DNA of 64,000 bases, taken from assembly GCF_028747205.1 (NCBI RefSeq), contig NZ_CP112880.1:4402001-4466000 (forward strand). The letters run 5' to 3'. Under the pieces are notes generated by a model. It searched no databases. It had not been told where the DNA came from and was given only the letters and a program-made list of their open reading frames with translations. Origin of the DNA: Streptomyces sp. CA-278952 (GTDB lineage: Bacteria > Actinomycetota > Actinomycetes > Streptomycetales > Streptomycetaceae). Below are positions 51,053-59,993 of this stretch, piece by piece; positions within the stretch are counted from its first letter, which is position 1; each line of letters begins with the position of its first letter. The translations under genes were made by a program, and so were the position numbers.

Positions 51053-51934
51053 ATGGGGAGGGTCGGACCAGTGTCGGCAGGCGAGTCGAGTGGATCGGTG
51101 GTGCGGCGCATCCTCCTGGGCTCTCAGCTCAGGAGACTGCGGGAGTCGCGCGGAATCACCCGTGAGGCGGCCGGCTACTCGATCCGGGCCTCCGAATCGA
51201 AGATCAGCCGCATGGAGTTGGGACGGGTGAGCTTCAAGGCCAGGGACGTCGAGGACCTGCTCACGCTCTACGGAGTCGCGGACGAGGCGGAGCGCGACTC
51301 CCTCCTCGGCCTGGCCCGTGAGGCCAACGTGGCGGGCTGGTGGCACAGTTACGGTGACGTGCTGCCCGGCTGGTTCCAGACGTACATCGGCCTGGAAGGC
51401 GCTGCCTCCCTGATCCGTATCTATGAAGTGCAGTTTGTGCACGGGCTGTTGCAGACCGAGGCGTACGCCCACGCCGTCGTCTCGCGCGGGATGCGCGGAG
51501 CCTCGCCCGCCGAGGTCGACCGCCGGGTGGCCCTGCGACTGGAGCGCCAGAAGGCCCTCGTCTCGGAGCGCGCCCCGACGTTCCACGCCGTTCTCGACGA
51601 GGCGGCGCTGCGCCGCCCGTACGGCGAACGCGACGTCATGCGTGCCCAATTGCGGCATCTGATCGATATGTCGGAGCAGCCGAACATCACGCTCCAGGTC
51701 ATGCCCTTCAGCCACGGCGGTCATGCCGGCGAGAGCGGATCGTTCACGATGCTGCGTTTCCCGGAATCCGATCTGTCGGACATTGTCTATTTGGAGCAGC
51801 TGACGAGCGCGCTCTATCTGGACAAGCCCGAGGAAGTCGCGCAGTACGAAAAAGCCATGGCGGGTCTCGCCCAGGACAGCCCCACGCCGGAAGACAGCCG
51901 GGATCTTCTGCGCGGTCTACTCCAACTGGCGTAA
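51053..51934 (+). CDS. Xre/DUF5753 regulator (WhiJ/Scr1-type)
   Basis: This 293-aa regulator has an N-terminal Xre helix-turn-helix (LGSQLRRLRESRGITREAAG, then IRASESKISRMELGRVSFK, residues ~22-65). A DUF5753 domain follows (YIGLEGAASLIRIYEVQFVHGLLQTEAYA; HLIDMSEQPNITLQVMPFS). This architecture is typical of WhiJ-like and Scr1-like developmental regulators. The ATG at 51053 follows AGGGGAAG. It is the likely DNA-binding protein for the paired 20-bp motif. It completes the three-gene module. Confidence 0.93.
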   Translation: MGRVGPVSAGESSGSVVRRILLGSQLRRLRESRGITREAAGYSIRASESKISRMELGRVSFKARDVEDLLTLYGVADEAERDSLLGLAREANVAGWWHSYGDVLPGWFQTYIGLEGAASLIRIYEVQFVHGLLQTEAYAHAVVSRGMRGASPAEVDRRVALRLERQKALVSERAPTFHAVLDEAALRRPYGERDVMRAQLRHLIDMSEQPNITLQVMPFSHGGHAGESGSFTMLRFPESDLSDIVYLEQLTSALYLDKPEEVAQYEKAMAGLAQDSPTPEDSRDLLRGLLQLA

Positions 51935-51992
51935 TTTATCAGTACGATGACGTCGCATCAGGAGTCTGCGAACGCCTGCAGTAAGGGATTGC

Positions 51993-53450
51993 ATGTCCTT
52001 CTTCCATGAACTGGCCCACCAGTACATCGACGGCGAGTGGCTGACCGGCAGCGGCTCGTGGGACATCATCGATTTCAATCCCTACAACGGTGAGAAACTC
52101 GCCGCCGTCACCGTGGCCACCGCGCTGGAGGTCGACCGGGCCTACCGGGCCGCCGAGCGGGCCCAGCGGGAATGGGCCGCCGTCAATCCCTACGAGCGTC
52201 GCGCCGTCCTCGAACGCGCTCTCCGCGTCACCGGTGAACGCACGGAGGAGATCGTCGAGGCGATCATCGACGAACTGGGCGGTACCCGGCTGCGGGCCCA
52301 GTACGAGGTCCGTGGTGCGACCGAGTTCCTGCGCGAGGCGATCCGCCAGGCGCTGCGGCCCACCGGGCGGCTGCTGCCCGCCGTGGGGGACGGCCGGGAG
52401 AACCGGCTCTACCGGCTGCCCGTCGGCGTCGTGGGCGTCATCAGCGCCTTCAACTTCCCTTTCCTGGTGACGATGAAGTCCGTCGCCCCCGCTCTGGCGC
52501 TCGGCAACGCGGTCGTCGTGAAACCCCACCAGAACGCGCCCGTCGTGGGCGGTGGGCTGATCGCGAGGATATTCGAGGACGCCGGGCTGCCGGCCGGGCT
52601 GCTCAACGTGGTGATCACCGACAGCGCCGAGATCGGCGACGCGTTCATCGAGCACCCCGTGCCCAAGGTGATCTCGTTCACCGGCTCCGACCGGGTCGGC
52701 CGGCACATCGCCGCCACCGCGGCCGGCGCCTTCAAGCGGACCATCCTCGAACTGAGCGGGAACAGCGCCCTGGTGGTGCTGGAGGACGCCGACGTCGACT
52801 ACGCGGTCCGGGCGGCCGTCTTCAGCCGCTTCCTGCACCAGGGGCAGGTCAGCATGGCGGCCAACCGGATCCTGGTGGACCGGTCGGTGGCGGTGGAGTT
52901 CACCGAGCGGTTCACCGCCGAGGTGGCCGCCCTGAAGACCGGGGACCCGAGGGACCCGGAGACCCGGATCGGACCGGTCATCAACGCCTTCCAGGCCGAC
53001 GCGCTGGACGCCCTGGTGGACCGGGCGGTCGCGGACGGCGCGACGGCGCTCGTGCGCGGCCGGACCGTCGGCAACGTCGTCGGCCCGACCGTCCTGACCG
53101 GTCTTGCGGACGACTCCCCGCTGCTTCAGCAGGAGATCCTCGGCCCGGTGGCCCTGCTGATGACGTTCGACGGCGAGGAGGAGGCCGTGCGGCTCGTCAA
53201 CGACAGCCCGTACGGACTCAGCGGCGCGGTGCACACCCGGGACGCGGAGCGCGGCGTGAAGTTCGCGCAGCGGATCGTCAGCGGGATGTTCCACGTCAAC
53301 GACTCCACCGTGCAGGACGATCCGCTGGTCGCGTTCGGCGGCGAGAAGACGTCCGGCGTGGGGCGGCTGAACGGCGAGGCGGTGGTCGAGGCGTTCACCA
53401 CCCTGCGGTGGATGTCGATCCAGCACGGCCGCTCGGTCTTCCCGTTCTGA
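51993..53450 (+). CDS. Aldehyde dehydrogenase family protein
   Basis: This 485-aa NAD(P)-dependent dehydrogenase oxidises an aldehyde to an acid. Motifs are the cofactor region IISFTGSDRVGRH (FTGS) and ELSGNSALVVLEDADVDYA for the conserved Glu. The usual active-site FxxxGQxC appears as FLHQGQVSMAANRI: the catalytic-cysteine position is a serine (GQVS). That is unusual and may impair normal dehydrogenase chemistry. The start is the ATG at 51993. No partner gene indicates the substrate. Confidence 0.9.
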   Translation: MSFFHELAHQYIDGEWLTGSGSWDIIDFNPYNGEKLAAVTVATALEVDRAYRAAERAQREWAAVNPYERRAVLERALRVTGERTEEIVEAIIDELGGTRLRAQYEVRGATEFLREAIRQALRPTGRLLPAVGDGRENRLYRLPVGVVGVISAFNFPFLVTMKSVAPALALGNAVVVKPHQNAPVVGGGLIARIFEDAGLPAGLLNVVITDSAEIGDAFIEHPVPKVISFTGSDRVGRHIAATAAGAFKRTILELSGNSALVVLEDADVDYAVRAAVFSRFLHQGQVSMAANRILVDRSVAVEFTERFTAEVAALKTGDPRDPETRIGPVINAFQADALDALVDRAVADGATALVRGRTVGNVVGPTVLTGLADDSPLLQQEILGPVALLMTFDGEEEAVRLVNDSPYGLSGAVHTRDAERGVKFAQRIVSGMFHVNDSTVQDDPLVAFGGEKTSGVGRLNGEAVVEAFTTLRWMSIQHGRSVFPF

Positions 53451-53454
53451 CGGA

Positions 53455-53514
53455 GGCTGCCGCTTTCTGCCGGGGGCTGCCGCCTTCTGCTGGGGGCTGC
53501 CGCTTTCCTCAGCT
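53455..53514. repeat. 20-bp imperfect tandem repeat, three units
   Basis: GGCTGCCGCTTTCTGCCGGG, GGCTGCCGCCTTCTGCTGGG and a third diverged unit fill the gap between the dehydrogenase stop and the convergent regulator stop. Confidence 0.8.
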
Positions 53515-54504
53515 CCCCGGCCCCCGGAACGTCGTGCGGTAGGCGCTCGGCGAGACGCCCAGCGCCGCGTGGAAGTGGTGGCGCAGATTGGCCGCCGTGC
53601 CGAGCCCGGCGCGCGCGGCCACCTGCTCGACGGGCACGTCCGACTCCTCCAGCAACTCCCTGGCCAGTTCGATGCGTTGCCGGGTCAGCCAGTTCATGGG
53701 CGTCAGGCCGACCTCGTCCCGGAACCGCCGGGTGAAGTGCCGGACGCTCATCGACTCCCTGGCCGCCAGCTGCCCCAGCGTGATCGGGTCCTGGAGCCGC
53801 CGCAGCGCCCACGCACGGGCGGCCGAGGTCCCCGGAGCCGACCGTTCGGGCACCGGCCGGCGGATGTACTGGACCTGCCCGCCCTCGCGGTGGGGCGGCA
53901 CGACCGTGCGCCGGGCCACGTCGTTCGCGACGGCGCTCCCGTGGTCGCGGCGGATCATGTGCAGGCACAGGTCGATCCCGGAGGCGCAGCCCGCCGAGGT
54001 CAGCACGGTCCCCCCGTCGGTGTAGAGCACGTCCGGGTCCAGCTCGACCCGGGGGAAGAGCCGGGCGAACAGCTCCGTGTACCGCCAGTGCGTGGTCGCC
54101 GTGTGGCCGTCGAGCAGTCCGGCCGAGGCCAGCACGAAGGCTCCGGTGCAGATCGAGGCCGTCCGGGCGCCGGGCCGGATCAGCGCGAGGGCCTCCGCCA
54201 GCGGGGCCGGGACCGCCGGGGTCTCCTGGACGTAGTCCTCGTACGAGGACAGGACGATCACGGTGTCGGCCTCGGCCAGCGCCTCGGGGCCGTGCGGGAC
54301 GGCCACGGTGAAGTCGCCGTCCGTGCGCACGTCCCCGGGGGACAGGGAGCAGGTGGCGACCTCGTACAGCGGCTCGCCGTCCGCCGAGGCCCCCTGCCTG
54401 GCCTGGCCGAAGAGCTGGTGCACGATGCCCAGCTCGATGGGGAGCAGGACCTCGCGGGCGAGCACGGCGACGCGGTGCCGCCCGGGGTGGGTGAAGACCG
54501 TCAT
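53509..54504 (-). CDS. GlxA-type (DJ-1/PfpI plus AraC) regulator
   Basis: This 331-aa regulator has an N-terminal DJ-1/PfpI-like domain (VAVLAREVLLPIELGIVHQLFG, then a TASICTGAFVLASAGLLDG nucleophile-elbow region). The C-terminal AraC DNA-binding domain has ITLGQLAARESMSVRHFTRRFRDEVG and VAARAGLGTAANLRHHF. GlxA-type proteins control metabolism in Streptomyces. ATG 54504 is chosen for AAGGA 7 nt upstream; ATGs at 54510 and 54531 are alternatives. It is divergent from an MFS exporter, probably its target. Confidence 0.9.
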   Translation of the reverse strand: MTVFTHPGRHRVAVLAREVLLPIELGIVHQLFGQARQGASADGEPLYEVATCSLSPGDVRTDGDFTVAVPHGPEALAEADTVIVLSSYEDYVQETPAVPAPLAEALALIRPGARTASICTGAFVLASAGLLDGHTATTHWRYTELFARLFPRVELDPDVLYTDGGTVLTSAGCASGIDLCLHMIRRDHGSAVANDVARRTVVPPHREGGQVQYIRRPVPERSAPGTSAARAWALRRLQDPITLGQLAARESMSVRHFTRRFRDEVGLTPMNWLTRQRIELARELLEESDVPVEQVAARAGLGTAANLRHHFHAALGVSPSAYRTTFRGPGS

Positions 54505-54574
54505 GGCCATATCCTTGCGCACCTGGTCCATCTGGACACTCGCGGGGACGGGCCCCGCTCGCGACGCTGCATCC

Positions 54575-55900
54575 ATGGCCTCTTCGACCTCGGCATCCCC
54601 GTACTCCCCGTCGTCCTCCCGCCGGCCCTCCCGGATCCACCGCGCCTGGCTGATGGCCGCCGTCGCGGGCGCGGCCATCGTGACGGCCGGGGCGTTCACC
54701 ACCGTGCCGGGTCTGCTGGTGACGCCCCTCCACGAGGAGTACGCCTGGGAGCGCGGGCAGATCGCGCTCGCCGCCTCGGTGAACATGGTGCTGTTCGGTC
54801 TCACCGCCCCGTTCGCGGCGGCGCTGATGGACCGGATCGGGGCCCGCCGCGTCGTGATGGGCGCGCTGCTCCTGGTCGCGGCGGGGGCGCTGCTCACCGG
54901 TGTCATGACGCGGCCGTGGCAGCTGGTCGCGTACTGGGGCGTGCTGATCGGCCTCGGCAGCGGCTGCCTGACCATGACGTTCGCCGCCGGGATCACCGCC
55001 CGCTGGTTCGACCGGCGGCGCGGTCTGGTGACCGGCGCGCTCAGCTCCTCCAGCCACCTGGGCCAGCTGCTCTTCCTGCCCCTGCTGGCCTGGTCCGTCG
55101 GCCGCTTCGGCTGGCGCCCGCCGGTGGTGACGCTGGCGCTCGTGGCCCTGGTGGTCGCCGCCCTGGTGTTCCTGCTGCTGCGCGACCACCCGGCGGACGC
55201 GGGCGTGAAGCCGTACGGGGCGCGGGAGTTCGTCCCCAGGCCGCCCCCGGTCCCCGGGGCGGCCGTGCGGGCGCTGAGGGTGCTGCTGCGTGCGGCGCGC
55301 ACCGGTCCGTTCTGGCTGCTGGCCGGGGTGTTCGCCCTCTGCGGAGCGTCGACCAACGGCATCATGTGGTCCAACTGGGCGCCCGCCGCGCACGATCACG
55401 GCATGCGGGCCACGGCGGCGGCCTCGCTGCTGTCCCTCGTCGGGGTCTTCTCCGCCCTCGGCGCGCTGCTGGCCGGGTGGCTGACCGACCGGTTCGACCC
55501 GCGCCGGCTGCTGACCGTCTGCTTCGCCGTCCGCGCGCTAACCCTGCTCGCGCTGCCCCTGGTGTTCACCTCCACGGTCACGGCCCCGATGCTCCTGTTC
55601 GTGGCGGTCTACGGGCTCGTCGACGTCGCGACCGTGCCGCCCGTCATCGAGCTCGCCCGCCGGGTGTACGGGGACGACGGCCCCGTGGTCTTCGGCTGGA
55701 CGAACGCGGCCCACCAGCTGGGGGCGGGCGCCTCGGCGTTCCTCGGGGCCACCGCGCGGGACGTCTTCGGCACGTACGACGTGGTGTGGGCCGCGCTGGC
55801 GGCCGGCTGCCTCGTCGCCGCACTGCTGGCCCCGGCCGTAAGCGTGAGGGCACACCGACCGGCCGAACGCAAGCGGGCGGGCTACCCTAGTCAAAGTTGA
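54575..55900 (+). CDS. MFS transporter
   Basis: This 441-aa protein has 12 hydrophobic segments and the MFS loops MDRIGARRVVMG and LTDRFDPRRLLTV. The pattern resembles monocarboxylate/oxalate-type or drug MFS proteins. It is divergent from the GlxA-type regulator across 70 bp. The substrate is unknown. Its last codons overlap the first PadR-type operator (55888-55903). Confidence 0.88.
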   Translation: MASSTSASPYSPSSSRRPSRIHRAWLMAAVAGAAIVTAGAFTTVPGLLVTPLHEEYAWERGQIALAASVNMVLFGLTAPFAAALMDRIGARRVVMGALLLVAAGALLTGVMTRPWQLVAYWGVLIGLGSGCLTMTFAAGITARWFDRRRGLVTGALSSSSHLGQLLFLPLLAWSVGRFGWRPPVVTLALVALVVAALVFLLLRDHPADAGVKPYGAREFVPRPPPVPGAAVRALRVLLRAARTGPFWLLAGVFALCGASTNGIMWSNWAPAAHDHGMRATAAASLLSLVGVFSALGALLAGWLTDRFDPRRLLTVCFAVRALTLLALPLVFTSTVTAPMLLFVAVYGLVDVATVPPVIELARRVYGDDGPVVFGWTNAAHQLGAGASAFLGATARDVFGTYDVVWAALAAGCLVAALLAPAVSVRAHRPAERKRAGYPSQS

Positions 55901-55903
55901 ATA
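55888..55903. promoter_or_regulatory. PadR operator before padR gene
   Basis: TAGTCAAAGTTGAATA is a near-palindrome of the TAGTCAAATTTGACTA type, 10 bp before the padR start. It suggests autoregulation. Confidence 0.75.
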
Positions 55904-55912
55904 GGAAGATGG

Positions 55913-56566
55913 GTGTTGGGTGTCATGTCCGCGATCCGACTGCTGGTCCTCGGCGCCGTGCGCATGCACGGCCGCGCGCACGGCTATCAGGTCCGTAACG
56001 ACCTGGAGTACTGGGGCGCGCACGAGTGGTCCAACGCCAAGCCCGGGTCGATCTACCACGCCCTGAAGCAGATGGCGAAGCAGGGACTGCTCCTCGCGCA
56101 CGAGACGGCCCCCTCCACGGCGGGCGGCCCGCCGCGCACCGAGTACGAGCTCACGGACGAGGGGCTGGCGGAGTGCCGCCGCCTGCTGCGTGACGCCATC
56201 CGCTCCTACGACCAGAACGTGGACGTCCTCTCGGCGGCCATCGGTTTCATCGTCGACCTGCCCCGGGCGGAGGCGGTCGCGCTGCTCAAGGAGCGGATCG
56301 AGGGAATCGAGGAGTGGCGCAGGGCGGTCACCGAGTACTACACCCCCGAGGACGGCCCCGAATCCCTCGGCCACATCGGCGAGATCATGAATCTCTGGGT
56401 GCACTCCGCCGACACCGGCGCGGAGTGGACCCGGGGTCTGATCGCCCGCATCGAAAGCGGTGCGTACACCTTCGCCGACGAGGGTGACCCCTTCGTCGGG
56501 TTGCTCGCCGATGACCAGGAGAACCCGTACGCCACCGGCGTTCCTCACCCTGGGGACCACGACTAA
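55913..56566 (+). CDS. PadR-family repressor
   Basis: This 217-aa regulator has a PadR winged helix at residues ~10-90 (HGYQVRNDLEYWGAHEWSNAKPGSIYHALKQMAKQGLL, then PRTEYELTDEG wing). A C-terminal Vir_act_alpha-like helical domain follows. GTG 55913 lies 5 nt after AGGAAG; ATG 55925 is an alternative. It is directly upstream of a DrrAB-type exporter. Matching palindromes precede both it and the exporter, so it probably represses both until a drug binds. Confidence 0.92.
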   Translation: MLGVMSAIRLLVLGAVRMHGRAHGYQVRNDLEYWGAHEWSNAKPGSIYHALKQMAKQGLLLAHETAPSTAGGPPRTEYELTDEGLAECRRLLRDAIRSYDQNVDVLSAAIGFIVDLPRAEAVALLKERIEGIEEWRRAVTEYYTPEDGPESLGHIGEIMNLWVHSADTGAEWTRGLIARIESGAYTFADEGDPFVGLLADDQENPYATGVPHPGDHD

Positions 56567-56625
56567 TCAAGTTTGACGAATGGCGGATCGGGGTCTATCT
56601 TCGGCCTCTTAGTCAAATTTGACTA
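56564..56625. promoter_or_regulatory. Two PadR operators before ABC exporter
   Basis: TAATCAAGTTTGACGA (56564-56579, covering the padR stop) and the perfect palindrome TAGTCAAATTTGACTA (56610-56625) are centred 46 bp apart, upstream of the ATPase start at 56644. Confidence 0.8.
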
Positions 56626-56643
56626 CAGGAGGGTGCGGGAAAC

Positions 56644-57651
56644 GTGACCGAAGCGATCGTCATGGACGGCGTGCACAAGCGGTACGGGGAGAAGCGCGCC
56701 CTGGACGGACTGGACCTGGCCGTCGGCAGCGGCACCGTGCACGGAGTGCTCGGCCCCAACGGGGCGGGCAAGACCACCGCCGTACGGATCATGTCGACGC
56801 TGCTGCGCCACGACGTGGGCCGGGTGACCGTGGCCGGCCTCGACGTCCGCGAGCGGGCGGGCGAGGTGCGGCGCAGGATCGGGCTGCTCGGCCAGCACGC
56901 GGCGGTGGACGAGCAGCTCGGCGGGCGGCAGAACCTGGAGATGTTCGGGCGGCTGTACCACCTGGGCGCACGCCGGGCGGGCAGCCGGGCGGACGAGCTC
57001 CTGGAGCGGTTCGGCCTCGCGGACACCGGGCGCAAGGCCGTCAAGCAGTACAGCGGCGGCATGCGCAGGCGCCTCGACCTGGCCGCGTCGCTGATCACCG
57101 ACCCGGACGTGCTGTTCCTGGACGAGCCGACGACCGGCCTCGACCCGCGCGGCCGGACCGAGGTGTGGGACGCGGTGCGGTCCCTGGTCGGCGGCGGCAC
57201 CACGGTGCTGCTGACCACGCAGTATCTGGACGAGGCGGACCAGCTGGCCGACCGGATCTCCCTCATCGACGACGGCCGGGCGGTCGCCGAGGGCACCCCC
57301 GACGAGCTGAAGGCCCTCGTCGGCGGCGACCGGATCGACATCGTCCTGCGCGACGCGTCCCGGCTGGTGGAGGCGGGCGCCCTGCTCGGCGGCGCGGACC
57401 TGGTGCTGGACGCCGACCGGCGGCGCATCGGCGCGCCCGCCCCGGACCGGATGGCGGCCCTGGCGCGGACGGTGCGGGTGCTGGAGGAGGCGGGCATCGA
57501 GGCGGAGGACATCGCGGTGCGCCGCCCCACCCTGGACGAGGTGTTCCTGTCGCTGACCGGACAGCCCGCCGGCGAACGGCGTACGGAGAAGACGGCGAAG
57601 GCGCAGAAGACGACGGAGAAGACGACGGAGAAGACGGAGGTGGCGGCGTGA
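56644..57651 (+). CDS. DrrA-type ABC exporter ATPase
   Basis: This 335-aa ATPase has Walker [14 protein letters not shown], signature [15 protein letters not shown], Walker [17 protein letters not shown] and the C-terminal DrrA extension ([14 protein letters not shown]). The tail is a lysine/glutamate-rich run ([18 protein letters not shown]). The start is the GTG at 56644. It couples to the permease by a GTGA overlap. Under PadR control, so probably an inducible drug exporter. Confidence 0.93.
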   Translation: MTEAIVMDGVHKRYGEKRALDGLDLAVGSGTVHGVLGPNGAGKTTAVRIMSTLLRHDVGRVTVAGLDVRERAGEVRRRIGLLGQHAAVDEQLGGRQNLEMFGRLYHLGARRAGSRADELLERFGLADTGRKAVKQYSGGMRRRLDLAASLITDPDVLFLDEPTTGLDPRGRTEVWDAVRSLVGGGTTVLLTTQYLDEADQLADRISLIDDGRAVAEGTPDELKALVGGDRIDIVLRDASRLVEAGALLGGADLVLDADRRRIGAPAPDRMAALARTVRVLEEAGIEAEDIAVRRPTLDEVFLSLTGQPAGERRTEKTAKAQKTTEKTTEKTEVAA

Positions 57652-58475
57652 GCGCGGCGACGACGACGGCGCCCGGGCCGGGCGGCGCGACCTCCCGGCT
57701 CGGCTGGGCCCTGGCCGACTCCTGGACGATGACCCGCCGCGAACTGGCGCACTGGGCCCGGCAGCCCGTCGCGGTCCTCGTCAACCTGGTCTTCCCGGTG
57801 ATGCTGCTGCTGATGTTCACCTATCTGGTCGGCGGCGGCCGGGGCGTGGACGGCGACCCCACGGAGTTCCTGGTCCCCGGGATGCTCGCGCTGACCATGG
57901 CCTTCGGCCTGGAGAGCACGATGCTCGCGGTCACCCAGGACCTGGGCAAGGGCGTCATCGACCGCTTCCGCTCGATGCCGATGGTCCCCGGCGCCGTCCT
58001 GGTCGGCCGCAGCGCCGCGGACATGCTCCAGTCGACGGCAGGGCTCGCGGTGATGACCGGGGTCGGTTACGCGGTCGGCTGGCGCTGGCACCACGGGGCC
58101 GCCGCCGCGCTGGGGGCGTTCGGGCTGCTGCTCCTGCTGCGGTTCGCGATGCTCTGGGTCGGCATCCTGCTGGCCATGGTGGCGGGGCGGCCGGAGATGG
58201 TCGCGGCGGTCCAGATCCTGGTCTGGCCGGTCGGCTTCCTCTCCAACGTCTTCGCCACCCCCGCGTCGATGCCGGGCTGGCTGGGCTCGGTGGTCGAGTG
58301 GAACCCGATGTCCGCCACCGCCACCGCCGTACGGGAGTTGTTCGGCAACCCGGGCGGCGCGACCGGCTCCTGGGCGGCCGAGCACGCCCAACTGCTCGCG
58401 GTGCTCTGGCCGGTGGCCATCATCGCGGTGTTCTTCCCGCTGGCGGTGGCCAGGTTCGCGCGCCTCAGCCGGTAG
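57648..58475 (+). CDS. ABC-2 exporter permease
   Basis: This 275-aa permease has six hydrophobic segments ([20 protein letters not shown], ... [25 protein letters not shown]) typical of DrrB-type proteins. The GTG start overlaps the ATPase stop by 4 bp. It pairs with the ATPase as an exporter. It ends 30 bp from the convergent glutamate decarboxylase stop. Confidence 0.92.
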   Translation: MSAATTTAPGPGGATSRLGWALADSWTMTRRELAHWARQPVAVLVNLVFPVMLLLMFTYLVGGGRGVDGDPTEFLVPGMLALTMAFGLESTMLAVTQDLGKGVIDRFRSMPMVPGAVLVGRSAADMLQSTAGLAVMTGVGYAVGWRWHHGAAAALGAFGLLLLLRFAMLWVGILLAMVAGRPEMVAAVQILVWPVGFLSNVFATPASMPGWLGSVVEWNPMSATATAVRELFGNPGGATGSWAAEHAQLLAVLWPVAIIAVFFPLAVARFARLSR

Positions 58476-58505
58476 CCGTGCTCCGGGTGGATCCGGGAGC
58501 CGTGC

Positions 58506-59933
58506 TCAGTGGTGGAAGGGAGTCGGGGCCGCCCGGTCATGACTCAACGGGTGCCTCTGGGAACGGAGTTCGGGGAGCAGCAGCTTCAGGTCCTCGATCA
58601 GCAGCTCGGCCAGGTCCGAGGAGAACCCGTTGCGGCACACCACCCGCAGCACGGAGAGGTCCTGCCGGTTGGCGGGGAAGGTGTACGCGGGCACCAGCCA
58701 GCCGTGCTCCCGCAGCCGGCGGGAGACGTCGAACACGTCGTACGCCTGGACGTCCACGTCCGTCGTGAAGGCGAACACCGGCAGCTCGTCGCCCCGGGTG
58801 AGGAGCCGGAAGTCACCCAGCTCCTCCACCGCCCGGGCCAGGCCGCACGCCACGTCCCGGGAGGCCTGCTGGACCGCGCGGTAGCCCTCGTGCCCGAGGC
58901 GCAGGAACGTGTAGTACTGCGCGACCACCTGCGCCCCGGGCCGGGAGAAGTTCAGCGCGAACGTCGGCATGTCGCCGCCCAGGTAGTTGACCCGGAAGAC
59001 GAGCTCCTCGGGCAGCGCGTCCGCCGTCCGCCACAGCGCCCAGCCGACCCCCGGGTAGACGAGGCCGTACTTGTGGCCCGAGGTGTTGATCGACGCCACC
59101 CTCGGCAGCCGGAAGTCCCACACCAGGTCCGGGTCGAGGAAGGGCGCCACCATCGCGCCGGACGCCCCGTCCACATGGACCGGGACGTCGAGGCCGGTCC
59201 GCTCCTGGAGGGCGTCCAGGGCCGCGCACAGGTCGGCGATCGGCTCGTAGGACCCGTCAAAGGTGGAGCCGAGGACGCCGACGACGCCGATGGTGTTCTC
59301 GTCGCACAGCTCGGCGGCGGCCGCCGGGTCGAGGTGGAACCGCTCGCCCTCCATCGGGACGAGCCGGGCCTCCACCTCCCAGAAGGTGCAGAACTTCTCC
59401 CAGCACACCTGCACGTTGACGCCCATCACCAGATTGGGCCGCGCCGTGGCCGGGTAGCGGTCCGCGTTCCGCTTCGCCCAGCGCCGCTTCAGGGCGAGCC
59501 CCGCGAGCATGCACGCCTCGCTCGATCCGGTGGTCGAACACCCCACGGTCGCCCTCGGATCGGGCGCGTTCCACAGGTCGGCGAGCATCGCCACACAGCG
59601 CCGCTCCAACTCGGCGGTGCGCGGGTACTCGTCCTTGTCGATCATGTTCTTGTCCCGGCACTCCCCCATCAGGACGCCGGCCTGCGGCTCCATCCACGTG
59701 GTGACGAACGTGGCCAGGTTGAGGCGTGAGTTCCCGTCGAGCATCAGCTCGTCGTGGACCAGCCGGTACGCCGTCAACGGCGGCAGCGGCCCGTCGGGCA
59801 GCCGGTGCCGGGGCGGCGCGGTGTTCATCGCGGCCGTCGGGTCGGCCTCGCCGAAGAACGGGTTCAGGGCGAGCCTGCGCCGCTCCTTCGAGGGTTCGTC
59901 CTGTTCCGGGTGGGCACCGCGGTGGAGCGGCAT
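58506..59933 (-). CDS. Glutamate decarboxylase
   Basis: This 475-aa PLP enzyme converts glutamate to GABA and CO2, consuming a proton. The PLP lysine is K288 in SINTSGHKYGLVYPG. VHVDGASGAMVAPF binds the cofactor, and GCSTTGSSEACMLAGLALK is a family signature. The N-terminus carries the GadA/B layout (NPFFGEADPTAAMNTAPPRHRLPDGPLPP). The start is the ATG at 59933. The wrbA gene precedes it on the same strand. No GABA antiporter is seen beside it, so the acid-resistance link is unproven. Confidence 0.94.
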   Translation of the reverse strand: MPLHRGAHPEQDEPSKERRRLALNPFFGEADPTAAMNTAPPRHRLPDGPLPPLTAYRLVHDELMLDGNSRLNLATFVTTWMEPQAGVLMGECRDKNMIDKDEYPRTAELERRCVAMLADLWNAPDPRATVGCSTTGSSEACMLAGLALKRRWAKRNADRYPATARPNLVMGVNVQVCWEKFCTFWEVEARLVPMEGERFHLDPAAAAELCDENTIGVVGVLGSTFDGSYEPIADLCAALDALQERTGLDVPVHVDGASGAMVAPFLDPDLVWDFRLPRVASINTSGHKYGLVYPGVGWALWRTADALPEELVFRVNYLGGDMPTFALNFSRPGAQVVAQYYTFLRLGHEGYRAVQQASRDVACGLARAVEELGDFRLLTRGDELPVFAFTTDVDVQAYDVFDVSRRLREHGWLVPAYTFPANRQDLSVLRVVCRNGFSSDLAELLIEDLKLLLPELRSQRHPLSHDRAAPTPFHH

Positions 59934-59993
59934 GGTGGAGGCCCTTCTCTCGGCCGAAGCGGGTCGGGGCGCGGGTCGGTTCTCGGGGCGGGG

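Noticed and set aside
56613..58391. A 592-codon frame on the minus strand opposite the PadR-regulated exporter
   Set aside because: Antisense to two clear ABC genes and full of low-complexity Arg/Ser/Pro; typical GC-rich shadow.
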